From Lepidurus packardi (lineage: Eukaryota; Arthropoda; Branchiopoda; Notostraca; Triopsidae), in the NCBI GenBank assembly GCA_023053545.1, contig JAKZAN010000004.1, forward strand, positions 10,850,001 to 10,914,000: DNA of 64,000 nucleotides, read 5' to 3'. Shown piece by piece: positions 1-11,261 of the stretch. Each line of letters begins with the position of its first letter. Within the stretch, counting starts at the first letter, position 1. The notes under the pieces are model-generated. The model was not told the origin of the DNA. It did no database searches and worked only from the letters and a program-made list of their open reading frames with translations. The position numbers and the translations under genes were made by a program.

Positions 1-52
1 CCTTCGCTCGCATATGAACCCTTCTTTTGCTGACCAGACAATGGAGATTTAC

Positions 53-3000
53 CTGATTCCGACGTGGAGGACAAGGAGGAGGCGGTGGAAGTAGAGCATT
101 CGGACAAAGACACTGAGCGACGTTGGAGCAAAGTATCCCGTTGAACCGAGAGTTGTTCCAACCGCCGTTTGAGGTATCGTTGTTCCCGGAATAATTGCTC
201 TTTGTGTTGGGCATGCTTACGATCTCGCTCTTCTAAGGTCTAAAAAGAATCCGAAATGGATACAAAAGAGAGGAAAAATAAAAACGGTGGAAAATACAAT
301 AAAAAGTCGAGAAAACGCCCATTAATCAGACGGGAAAACCAGTAATTTGAGACGAAACATAAGAATACGACTCTCACTAGGGGATTTCAAACCTTACCCA
401 CACCTTACCTTGATAAAATGCTTCGCTTTGGTCAGCAACCCCAACGTCGTGTGTCTCGAAGAATCGGTCCCCAACGGGACCATATCTTTCAGCTTCTCCA
501 GACAAATGCGCAGGTGAGCTCTCCTATTATTACAACAGAACTTTAATTAACAAAAATACATAAGAAAATGCCAACAAAAATAAATACACAATAAATTCAA
601 CAAAATCTTGGCGTATTCGAAGAGCTAGGATACTTTCAGTATACTCAAATTAGTATCTATTATTACTCTAAATTATCTAAATTAGCATTATTATACAAAT
701 TCAGTTTTTAGATTTCATTCAGTAAAGTTAAGACCACGGTGTAGTGGAAACTCTTATGGCGCCACAGAAGCCAAATTTTGATTCGAAAATTCGAATTTTC
801 TGTGCAATAGAATGAAATTGTATTGTGTATTGTGACAGTAATGCATGGGATGTATTTATCTAGTGCACCTAGTATGTTTTTGTTAATACAGTTTCCCATA
901 CATTTGTATGTAGAGTTTATGAAAGTTTATGCAAGTCTAGAATTTACGAAAATTTTAATAAATCGTATCAAAATGAAACGATCTGACTGCATTAGATTTC
1001 TTAGTAAGATAGTAAATAAGAGTTCTTCGCTTATCTCTTGCTGTTTCTTTTAATTTCTTGTTGAAAGTTTATGAAATTTTGCGACATTTAAAACATTGAG
1101 AACACAACACGTTCTCCGCATTTAGTGACAAACGGGTATAAACTATCCATGAATTTTTTACAGCTAATGGAGTGAAAGAAAGCAGGCCCGTACCCAGGGG
1201 GGTTTCCCTCGAATTTTTTTTCCTCCATAACGATAAACACATACAACCTACCTCCCCACCAAAATTCTGGGTACGGCCCTGACTTGACCCCCCCCCCAAT
1301 CCTGGGTACGGCTGTGAAAGAAAGTACAAGTTCTAACGATTCTGATCAGCAAAAGTTTATGAGAATCGTTAACCTAACCTAGTTAATTCCCAATCCAACT
1401 AGCAATTTTCAACTCGAATGACACCTGTTTGTCACTCTTTTTCGGAGAACGTTTTGCAACAATGTGACACAATAGTGTCATTTTTGACCACCGGGTTTTA
1501 AACTGAAGATTGGTTGACAAAGGGTATGCCATCAGTGCTCTCTTTTGACAAAAAATTATCACCTACTTGTAGTACACCGTGCTCCCGGGAGCTATTCTAC
1601 TCTAAATATATTATAACTATACTAATAAATTTAAAAAATAAACATAAAAGGAATGAAACATAATTTTAACATATTCTAAAAACAAGAACACTCCCCACCA
1701 CATAGCGCCTACAAAAATCACCTCTTCCCTATTTCGGCCTAGGGAAGTCGGAAACAAAGAACCATCTCACGGAACTTTACACTTCTGCTCCATGTGCCAG
1801 AGGCCCAACTCGTTTCCCATGACAATCACACCTCTGGAAAAGGTCCAAAAGATATCCTCTATCGGTCTATCGTTTACATAATCATACCCTCCCTACCCCC
1901 TACATGCACTATCTCTTTACAGTGACGTCACAGGACGTTTCCCACGCCGCAAAACCCCCAAAACGCCACAAAAAAGATCCCCTCCACTCAAATTCATTCG
2001 GCTTTTAACTTTTCTTTTTCCCATTACTTTAATGACTATTTTGCCACCTCGGCCATTACTAGCCAAACTAGCAACTAAATAACTCAGCCCGGGGGCGGAA
2101 GTCAATGTCTGCGTAAAGGATAGGGGGGAACTTTGGCTAGCTTACAACAGGTAAGCCAACGACCTGTTTCCCTTCTCGCTCTACTCACACTCGGTGGGTA
2201 ATTTACATGCACCATACAAAAAAAGTTACAAAAAAGTCGCTTACGGGCCTTTTTCGTTTCTCCCTTTTCCGAGTCTTTTCTTATGGACGTAACTCGCACC
2301 CAACAACTTCTTGCGCTTATTAACAACACAACAATAAGCCTGCTCGACGTCACCGAAGGTTGCGGATACGTGACTTTTCAAAGACGGACCAAACCCCATT
2401 CGAAGACTCCAAAATAGCGAACAAAAGAACGCCTTGCCATACTTACACCTTTGTATAAATCATAGGACAAACCCACGCCCAGCCTTGCACTTACCGGTTA
2501 TGATAACCCTTATGAAACAAACGGGGGACGGGGTTGGTGAAGAGGGAATACGCGGAACAAAAAGGAAACCCACCTATTCTCTTTTTTTTTTACGACAGTT
2601 GTTTCCGCGCACATATCTTTACCATCACTCCCAAAGGATTGAAAGAAACAAAAAGAGGAAAAGGCGCTAACGCTAGGGTCACAGAGTACGACGCGGAACA
2701 TTAAGCCTGAACTACGGGTCCCTCTATGTTAGCGCGCCGACACCAACACTGAATTCGTTCGACGACTCCCTAGTCCTGGCCCGGGCTAAACGCAACGCAA
2801 CCCACGGCTTGCGTATCGTATTGGCCTATCATAGCGAGGCTTCTGTAAGCGGTTAGGCTGGTTAGTACACTTTTAAGGCACAGCAATAAGGTTTCCTTAC
2901 GCTATGTTTACCTTTTTCTTTGAGCCTCAAGAGTAACTAACCCTAACAACACAGTAGTTACAGTAGTTGGTACAGTTAGCACTATCTTCAGTACTATGTA

Positions 3001-6000
3001 CAGTTAGTACTATGGTCAGTACAGTAGTTGGTTTCTTACCAAGATGGACGAATGGAATGGATTTTCTCTAGGTTACATAAAGGACGCGTTATTGATCAAA
3101 CTCGCGCATAATAACAAAGAAGATCCTTTGTTGTCGATGGTTTAGAGTCGCAGAACGAACCAAAGCATAGAGGGAGAGAGCGACTCTTTTCCAGGAGGTT
3201 GAGGTCAAAAACAGGCCGAAGTAGAAAAAGCCGGAGAAAAAGGTCCCAACGCTTTACTCCGGCGCCTTGCATGCTGCTTTGCATATGTATATATATCTGC
3301 TATCTAAACAAGCCCCTAACGCGCTAAGAACACGCACGTATTATAAGCACAATTTATGGAATAGTAGCTCGCATACTAAAAAAAGAACCGCGTTCTGGCC
3401 GTCTTCCCGCTTTCTCAGAAACGCCAAAACACAAGCTGTTGCCTTTCTTGAAGCTTTTTGACGTTATGGTATGGCAGAAACTTGTGGCAGGACTGCTTAA
3501 AGAAATCCATTTGCCCAGCTAATTATGCAATCGCTTCAAGAACGTTGTACAACTTAGGAACCAGAATTTTACGACCTATTTAGCCCTAGGCATTTCCAAT
3601 GTAAAGCTGCTATTCATCGCCTGCTCCATTTATATGCATACTTGCATGCTTTCCCTATCAGCGGCCCAATAGCTTCCAAGAAATGCCACTAGAAAACATT
3701 CCTGATACCTAAATACCTAAACCAGCCTCTTCCCTAGCCTACGTCACAGCACTGCCCTTGCCCCTAGAATCGCATCTTGTTGCGAAGAGCCAAATATAGT
3801 AAGGAATGACGGAATGACTAGCCATCCTAGTAGGCCTACACTTCCTGAACCCAAAAAGGCGGTGCATAGAGCCTACGGGCGTTACGAGTCGAGCCCTAGC
3901 CCGTTTTAGTTGATAAGAAGAGGGAAGCTTATCAATCTAACGCGGCAGCTCAACGCTCTATATGCAGCGGTCGATCAATAAGACGAGCACTCGAGTAAAC
4001 CGAAAGTCCTATTGAGAACTTGCAGTACAGAATGCACCGAGTGAGAGCGAATATGGATTGCTTTGACACAACGGTTATCACCGCATGACGTAATCGATTA
4101 TCACGCGTAACAGCCAGGGCTGAACGTGCGCAGCAGCACATAGCATGCCCCAATGTATACACTTTTACGAATGACCTTCTTGAAAAGTTTTAAGGACAGG
4201 CAAGAACGACAGGTGTCGCAAGTTCCCAGATGCAGCAAAACCAAATTCCGTTGTCCCAAAACATTCCCATTCGAGGGACGACCAACTGTTTCTTCATATT
4301 TTCCCTTTTTTCGTCCAGCTAACCTGTCTCTTTTGTAAACAAACTCGCTTCCTATACTCGCAAAGTCGTCTTCCCAAATTCCCAAGTCTCCCTGTGTTTT
4401 AGCCTCCTTAAAAAAAGGAGTAAGTAAATAAATACAAAGTCCAAGAACCCGTTTTTACCCCATTTGGGTTTCTTATCTTCTTTACGGGTAAAAGAAGACG
4501 AACAAAGAGGAGGAGAAGGTAAAAAAAAAATCCAATTTCCATTCGCCTAACCAACATGTAAGCTCCTGGCACACGTGTGCGCTGACGCGGCATGGTCCTC
4601 TCGTGGAAAACGCTCAGCTTAATCAATCTAATGCCTTGGAATAAGCAGTTCCCTGCCACAGATCCCATCCATCAACGCATATGCTGGTCAACTGAAACAT
4701 TTCAGTCCCAACCTCAAAGCGTGCGAGAAATTGAAGACACGTGGTGGGGAGCATCAACCAAAAAGCCATGTGACTCACAAAAACGCTACCTGTTTTTCTC
4801 CAATTCGTTGTGCGTCGACCTAGAACGAAACAAAGAACAAGAAAAATTAGGTTTCCATCAAATTCAACAATATTGCGATCCATACATCCATGTTACTCTA
4901 TATCCATGTTACTATATTGAGCACCAATTCAATACACAAATCCCTTCCAAACTAAGCTCATTAAAAGCCCTTACACAATTCCTGTAACCTTACGGCTTTC
5001 ACGTTATACTTTCAACTTAACAATTTAACTCAAATTCAATTTCAACGAAATGTTAGCAATAATAGAACCTTGTTTATTATTTGCAAGGCTCACGTATAGC
5101 TTAGCTCGGTATAGGCGGTTAGCATGGGGCATTTCGGAACAACTTTTTGAGAAAACCAATCCATTTCATGAAAAATAAAATCTTTGACAGTAATCTTGAG
5201 CTTGCTAACCGGTAGTTAATCAGTAATACATTAGCAATATGCAAGTTTGCAACTATGAGAAATACGTTACCTTTATATGCCCTTTGGTTCTGCACTAGCT
5301 ACGAACTAAAGAAAACTTTTGCTATAGATTGTTTTCGAATCTGGCGTGACAAGCCGTTTTCGAGGAATCTTGTTCCGAAAGTTTGATGATTTGATTTGGG
5401 ACATTGTGCTGCTACAGCAAACTGTTCTTACTTTCTTTCGCAAGGCTTTCGCAAAACAATAACAAACATGAGCGCCATCTATGACTCGCTCCCGTCAATA
5501 AGTTAAGGTAAACGGAATTCTTAAGATGATCTATTCGTCGTTAATTAAGAATTAGTTAACATGTATACGTTACTAATTAAATTTATGCCTTTTAATGAGT
5601 TCATTAATATTTATTAATTTATTTATTCCTTTGCTTTGATAATTAAATTTTCATGTAGTGTAAGTTGTATGTATTAGTTATTTATTATACTTTTTACTTT
5701 AATATTATCTTTTATTACTCTATTAATTTTCCTTTATTTACTAGATATTTTATTAGATATTTGCTTAGTGTATTCTTTCTTTCGTATTTGTGTATGATAA
5801 CACTAGATATAGTATTCCTATGTAATTGTACATTATTATTTATTTCACCAATTTCATTATTAGTTATTAAAATTTTTCAGAATAATGTCAGAGTACTATT
5901 ATTTTCTATTATCATAATATAATGTACACATCCTGTACAGATATATTTGTATTTAAATTTATTTTTATGTGTAATTCTAACATTTCTAGATATAATTTTC

Positions 6001-9000
6001 TTCGCAATGGGGGCTTGGCTACTCATTTCCCAGCAAAGTTGGTCAACACAAAAGGTCACCCCACGTGGTTTCTTTTATTTCATGTATTTCGTGCTCGTTT
6101 CAGGTTACCAGGTTTCCTCCCTTTGCTTTCCTTCAATGTAAATGAGTACGACAACACGCGACCCTCACAAGTACAACACTGGATCCCTAATTTGTATTCC
6201 TTTGATATATTACGAGTTTGCCTAGCCTAAATATTTGTATGCGCGTCATAAACCTTCGAACTTTGCACTCACCCTTATTGTTCTCTCCCAACTCAGTATA
6301 TCAGTCTCCCCCGTATTTCAATAACGCCCCCAGGCCTACCAAACTCCAACATGAGCTCTTACGTTTTAATTACCCACTTATACATCCACCCTTACCGGTA
6401 CCAATGAGAACCTGGAAAGGGATATAGCTTACTCCCTGTCCCCCAACCCCGAAAATCCATACCCTCCCTCACTAATTTGCCTCTATCTACTAAAAAATAA
6501 CTAAAACAAATACGAGAAGACACCACAAAGTTCCTCGCTCAATAAAAGATGATAATTTTTACGACTCAAGGGAGTGTCCGGTTGAGAAATATGTGTGAAA
6601 CCAGCTGGATGAATTTTTCTTGCTGCTGGGCAACATTCTATAATAAGCCGGAGCACACAGGTGCCAAAATACCCAACTGGGTGCAAAATAGCTCACCTTT
6701 CTTCGTCCCTTGGCACGGACCGTACAGAAAAAGTTCCATCTGGGAGCGGTTCAGTAAGTATCTGCTAAAAGCGCAGCACTACTCATTCAGTAGTGCACTC
6801 TCTGATCTTTTATTACTATTTTCCTCTAAAAGACGGATTCAATCCCCGATTTTTTCTTTTCTTTTTTACAAACTATAATAACCTAATTCGCGTTTCTCGG
6901 TCCTGCTCCGTTACTGCTAGCAACACGAAACTGTTCCGGTTCCTCTTACTTCCCCCCACACTCCATGTGGCATACATTCTTTACCTCGAGTGGGATCAAA
7001 TACAAAGAAAACAATTATTAATAAATAAGCTGACAAAAGGGAACTTTGGGGCTTCCGTTTGGCAAGCATAGAGCATATTACGTCTTATCTGCGGTCCCGG
7101 ACCCGCTCAGCTGATTCCAAAGTCTGATATTCCTAACAAGCCGGGATATGTCGACGGAATTTCCATCGTATCATGGTGTCATAGTAGAGGAGACCGTTTG
7201 TCTGGTGTGAAACCACGTATCCAACTCCCTTTCCCGAACTTCTAAGAGGAACTGCGTCAGAGAACTTTTTTTCTTCGTTTTTTTGGGTTTTTTTTTCAAG
7301 AAAAGTTTCTCATTCTGGTGTCACTTTAAGTAAAGGGATCCGGGAGCTTTACAGCTTGAAAAGACGCTTGTCACATGGCTTTGGTCAGACCTCAGACGTC
7401 AAAAGCTACGCCATACGTGCAACTTCCCAGGTGGACGCCCTTTCAGTGACGTCACAAACCCTAATTTTACTTATGACGCCATAACCGCAAAGGCAGTGAG
7501 GCAGGCTCCAGGACGTAAAATACCTTAAGAAATGAATGTCAAAACCTCTCCAATGACTTGCGGGGTAGGCATGAGAGACTCTACATCTAGAGTTGTGTAA
7601 ACTAAACGCGTAAACGAAAAATGAATGTGGGGAAATATTACCTATTTCCCTGAGATTTTTTGGCTTTTCTGGCAGTATGGGATTCTTCGGGCATAGGTAG
7701 AGTCGACGCATAGCCATGCTCTGCTTCTAAAGGGGATACATAAAATATGGAAATTAAGCTTCGACTTTTTTTTAATATTTTTTTCTGTTTTATTTATTTG
7801 TAGAGCGACCCGCGAGTCGCGTGTTTGCATGCACAATTGTTTGTCACGTTGCTCTTAACCCAGAAAAGGAATCAAATCTGAACTTCTGCTTGCTTCTGCG
7901 CCTTGTTCTACTTTCACTGTTGCTCGTTACATGACTCGAGTCACGACTACGCAGCTTTACTACGGGAATCCAACAAGAATCCAGAATTGCCAAAGCAATA
8001 CAGGAAAAAGGAAAAAAAAACGTTCGCAGGACGGGACAGCCACAAGAAATGCATGTAAATAAACCATATCTCGTGCACCACGGAAAGGTTCCCATTCACT
8101 TGACGGGTTAACTCGACAGGACAAGCAAAATATATAAAAAAAAATAATAAAGAAAAACAGCCAAAATTACATGCCTTGTTGGGAGCTGCACCAATCTTTC
8201 TCCTCTCCATGCACACTCTACATTCGCCAAAAGAAATGACCCGATAACTGCGCCAAAGGATAAGAGATGCACTTTACTCCCTTCCCTCTCGTTTTTATGC
8301 ATTTTTTTCTTCTCCTACGTACGTTTATGCTTGTTGAAACTTGTCTGGCAGAAAGTTGATATTCGTCACGTTCCTTTCTTTCTATTTTGTCTATTACCTA
8401 CTCAATCGCATGGACTAGAATAGTCTCGGTTACTATAGGCATAAAAAGTGGGAAGTAACACACTGGTTTCTCTCGTTTATTTGAAAGCAAGGCAACAATT
8501 TCACGAAAAAAAAAGCGGGAAAATGTCAATGGTCGATCTCTCATTGTTAGCTTCATCGATTTGGAACAAAATCTCGGACACCACGACACTCTTCGTTTGC
8601 TTTCTTAGCAAGCAGGTGCTTCGGAACCAAAGAAATATAAAATAGAGCAAAAAAAATAAGATTTCCTCAATAAAAATTGACGTTGACGTTTCCTTATGTT
8701 AGGTCTTGGGTAACTCAGGTTCTGTGATGCTGTAAAACGCCCTGCCTTATAGGGTTTCAAAGAACAAAAGAAGCCCACTTAGGCCTAGGCAACTTTTCAA
8801 CTTTCAGAATAAACGGCCGTGGCACATAATGCACGTATTTCCCTCTTTTCAATCCGGTCTTTGGATATAAAAGGTATTAACCAGCTGTTGGCACCTTTCT
8901 ACAGCGTTTGGAATAGAAACCGGACTTGTGGCTAAAGGAAAAAAAAATCATTGTTGTAGTATGCATGAATAAGACTAGGAATAAGACCAATTTTGTAGGT

Positions 9001-9547
9001 TCTTAGTGTTTAATTTTTAAAAAAAATTAATGATTCGTTGCCTGCTTCCGTCCACGTCATCCCCCCTGTTTCCTTCTCTCTTCCTTTCTCTCAAGTCCCT
9101 ATCCGTTCCCGTAGTCCGTGTTTCGCTGAGCAGCACACGTGACCGAGGCTAAAGCCACGAGAACCGCGTTAGATTGGCGCCGGTCGGTTTGCATGGCTCG
9201 ATCCTTCAAGCGAAACCCGGGCCTGGCCCAGCCTTTGTTGTCCAACAAAATGGGTCAGGGACCCTTTAGCCCGTACTGCTCCTTCCCGAATTGCTCGAAA
9301 ATCTTGTACGACAACCTTACGATTTCATAGGGTTAAATAACTTCACTAGCGGAACAATAGGAGTATTTGTTGGGGGGTTAAATAAGGCTGGTAGAGGAGG
9401 TAGAAACGAGGAAAGGGCGGCTTTTAGGTTTGTTGTGTTTTTTTTTGCGTTTGACTTTGAACGAAGACATTTGTTGGTTGTTTGTTTACCTCGTTCACGT
9501 CTTTCCAGGTACTCGGCAGCTTGAAGTAGCGCAGCAATCTTGTTCAT
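53..9547 (-). CDS. MXD: MXD/Mad-family bHLH-zipper transcriptional repressor, 5' part
   Basis: Five coding exons read by hand: 9547-9490, 7726-7642, 4819-4790, 523-409 and 239-53; the 3' end lies beyond the left edge. Exon 1 starts at the only upstream ATG ([19 protein letters not shown]), which is the Sin3-interaction helix of MXD proteins. Exon 2 continues [11 protein letters not shown], as in vertebrate MXD1. Exon 3, only 30 nt, carries the basic region ([11 protein letters not shown]). Exon 4 gives helix-loop-helix ([16 protein letters not shown], then [14 protein letters not shown]). Exon 5 gives the zipper ([20 protein letters not shown], then LKRRLEQL) and a Ser-rich tail. All four junctions keep phase. 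Family knowledge: MXD proteins pair with Max on E-boxes in the nucleus and recruit Sin3 to repress Myc targets. Family assignment is secure; which MXD/Mxi/Mnt-like member is not. Confidence 0.93.
1101..1460 (-). mobile_element. MITE-A copy 1 (interrupted)
   Basis: Outer ends match the copy at 12634-12881 in reverse orientation: AACACGTTCTCCGCATTTAGTGACAAACG-type sequence at 1107-1135 and its partner TTTGTCACTCTTTTTCGGAGAACG at 1429-1453. The internal GTTAACCTAACCTAG block corresponds to the GAATTAGGTTAGC block of that copy. The element is split by the nested insertion at 1183-1314. It has no coding capacity, so it is non-autonomous. Confidence 0.75.
1183..1314. mobile_element. 132-bp nested MITE with 10-bp target-site duplication
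   Basis: Ends are inverted: CAGGCCCGTACCCAGG at the left, CCTGGGTACGGCTG at the right. The exact direct repeat TGAAAGAAAG flanks it at 1173-1182 and 1315-1324. A third internal copy of the terminal motif (TCTGGGTACGG) is at about 1266. It lies inside MITE-A copy 1. Ten-base duplications are most like Mutator-type elements, but I cannot name the superfamily. Confidence 0.8.
4820..7641 (-). other. MXD intron 2
   Basis: Intron between exons 2 and 3. It contains a partial copy of the 0.75-kb DNA transposon (about 5095-5265) and a very AT-rich block (5540-6000). The AT-rich block has chance open frames of Phe/Ile/Tyr only. No exon seen. Confidence 0.7.
5095..5265. mobile_element. Partial copy of transposon B
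   Basis: TTAGCTCGGTATAGGCGGTT at 5101-5120, followed by GGAACAACTTT, TTTGACAGTAA and GCAAGTTTGCAACT, matches the right part of the element at 15305-16308. No terminal inverted repeats remain. It shows what the element looks like without the inserted gene fragment. Confidence 0.65.
7727..9489 (-). other. MXD intron 1
   Basis: Intron between exon 1 and exon 2. No exon or clear repeat seen. Poly-T and poly-A runs are frequent. Confidence 0.65.
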
Positions 9548-10216
9548 GTTAATCCTTCCACACACAATTTAAAACCACCAGCAAAAACACTAGCTTCAGT
9601 CCACCACAATCCGAGCACGGGGAAACCACGGTAGAATATATTCGAGTCAGCTATCGAGCACAAACTGCGCAGCAGTTTGCTTTGCTTAGGTTACGCTTCT
9701 CGCAGCTCACGGGGAGAGGACAACGACAATGATAGCTCGTTTCCGACGATGACGCCATCTGGCCAGGGTCTCGTCCAATAAAACGTTCCTTAGTTAACTG
9801 CGACCTGTACGACGGGCCAATGAAAAAATCGATAGGAAAAGCTAAACTGGGACGGCCTTCAGCACACGTGAAAGTCATGCCGCGGGCTCAGCTTCGTCAA
9901 CAAGCTGGCAAAATACGGAATCGGATATGCCCTACAACCGTGTATTTGTTTATCTGATTTATGAACTTGTTCATGAGTGAACGTAGACAGAACAAAACCC
10001 TTTCGAAATTTTGAGAATAATTTAAGTCATTTTCTGTATTTGCTTTTGATCGTTTTACGCTTTACGGATCGGATCCTCCTTATGGATCTGTCCGCAAGGC
10101 GCTAACGGTTCTTCTGCATCTAATCTTTCCCGTCTAGCATTATAAACAGTTTGGTAGCAAACAATAAGCTTCCCATGATATTAACGGAATACTGTACAAA
10201 GGAGCAATGGCCTTAT

Positions 10217-10365
10217 GACATCTCATTTGCATGATTGGCACAAGCTCCTAAATGAAACGAATCAAAACGGAAATGGGAAGCTTTTTGTTGCAAAAAGGGC
10301 AAATTTATTCTTCGAATTGCGTATTAATGCCATCTCTCGGCTACTTAACTAACCACGTTAAATGA
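10217..10365 (+). repeat. Direct repeat, left copy
   Basis: Begins GACATCTCATTTGCATGATT and runs to the TAACTAACCACGTTAAATGA block. Repeated with scattered substitutions at 10705-10852. Confidence 0.75.
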
Positions 10366-10374
10366 ACAACAGGT

Positions 10375-10692
10375 TCTCCGGCTAAAAACCCGGTGGTCAC
10401 ACATGACACTGTCGTGTAACAGTGTTCTATTAGGTGCAAAAAAAAGAGTAACAAATAGGTGTCATGTATCGCGCTGGTGGTTTTTACTGGAGAACCTTAG
10501 TTGAAAATTGGTAGTTGAATTGAAAATTAATTAAGTTAGGTTAGTTTAGGTTCGGTTAGTTTAAGTTAGGTTAAAAGTTCTCATCAACTTTCGTTGACGA
10601 GAATCAAATTGGTCGAAAACAGGTTTACATGACACCCTCTTTGTCATCCTTATCCAGTGAACGTGTTGATGACATTTCAACGGATGACAAAG
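10375..10692 (+). mobile_element. MITE-A-related element, copy 2
   Basis: Shares the GTTCTCCGG ends, the GTGTCATG blocks, GTTGAAAATTGGTAGTTGAA and a long GTTAGGTTAG-type run with the other copies. An inner inverted pair (GGTTCTCCGGCTAAAAAC / GTTTTTACTGGAGAACC, 10372-10497) could form a hairpin. Non-coding. Confidence 0.6.
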
Positions 10693-10704
10693 ATAAGAAC
10701 GAAT

Positions 10705-10852
10705 GGCATCTCATTTGCATGACTTGCACAAGCTCCTAAGTGAGACGAATCATGACGGAAACGGAGCTTTTTTTGGCGAATAATTTGCAAATTTTCTTCC
10801 TTGAATTGCATGTTGTGCCATCTAGCGGCTACCAGCTAACCATATGAAATGA
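10705..10852 (+). repeat. Direct repeat, right copy
   Basis: Second copy of 10217-10365; begins GGCATCTCATTTGCATGACT and ends near CAGCTAACCATATGAAATGA. Both copies share orientation and flank the MITE-like element. Confidence 0.75.
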
Positions 10853-11261
10853 AATTGTAGCTACTAGCATCTAGCGGTTGAATGTGAAGGATTAGAATGT
10901 TCTCAATTCGAAAATAATATCCGGATCGACAACTTTTACTTTTAGAAACGACCTAATTTCTCCGGAGTTAGGGAAATAACGGGATCTTCCACTTAGCTAC
11001 CAAGCAGAGCAGTTTAGAGCACAGGACCATATGGAAAGGATCGGTGGTCTTCTTTTTTAGCAGTTCAACTTAACCTTGGATTCCTACTTGTGACGTGTGA
11101 CAAGTATTCCTGGCAAATTTTCATTGCCGTAGAGAATTGAGCAATCCGGACAGTTACCTGGATTAGCTGGCGTGTGTCCTTGGATTTATTAGTCAGAAAT
11201 CGTGCTCGAAGCTGGGTGGAACATGGCGTTCTGATCTTGAACAAACAGAAACACACCTAGA

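Larger units (their letters stand above)
541..4789 (-). other. MXD intron 3, with nested mobile elements
   Basis: Intron between exon 3 (4790-4819) and exon 4 (409-523). It holds a palindrome-ended element with a second element nested in it (1101-1460), short AGTAGTTGGTACAGT-like repeats at 2945-3030, and otherwise AT-rich sequence in which I see no coding exon. Confidence 0.7.
9548..11261. other. Divergent intergenic region MXD / Skeletor-like
   Basis: Upstream DNA of two genes transcribed away from each other. It holds an imperfect direct repeat of about 149 bp (10217-10365 and 10705-10852) on either side of a MITE-A-related element (10375-10692). I see no gene and no clear TATA box. Confidence 0.7.

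Noticed and set aside
5665..5922. 85-codon plus-strand frame rich in Phe, Ile, Tyr and Leu
   Set aside because: It lies in extremely AT-rich intron DNA. Composition follows base bias, and no domain or partner exon is visible.
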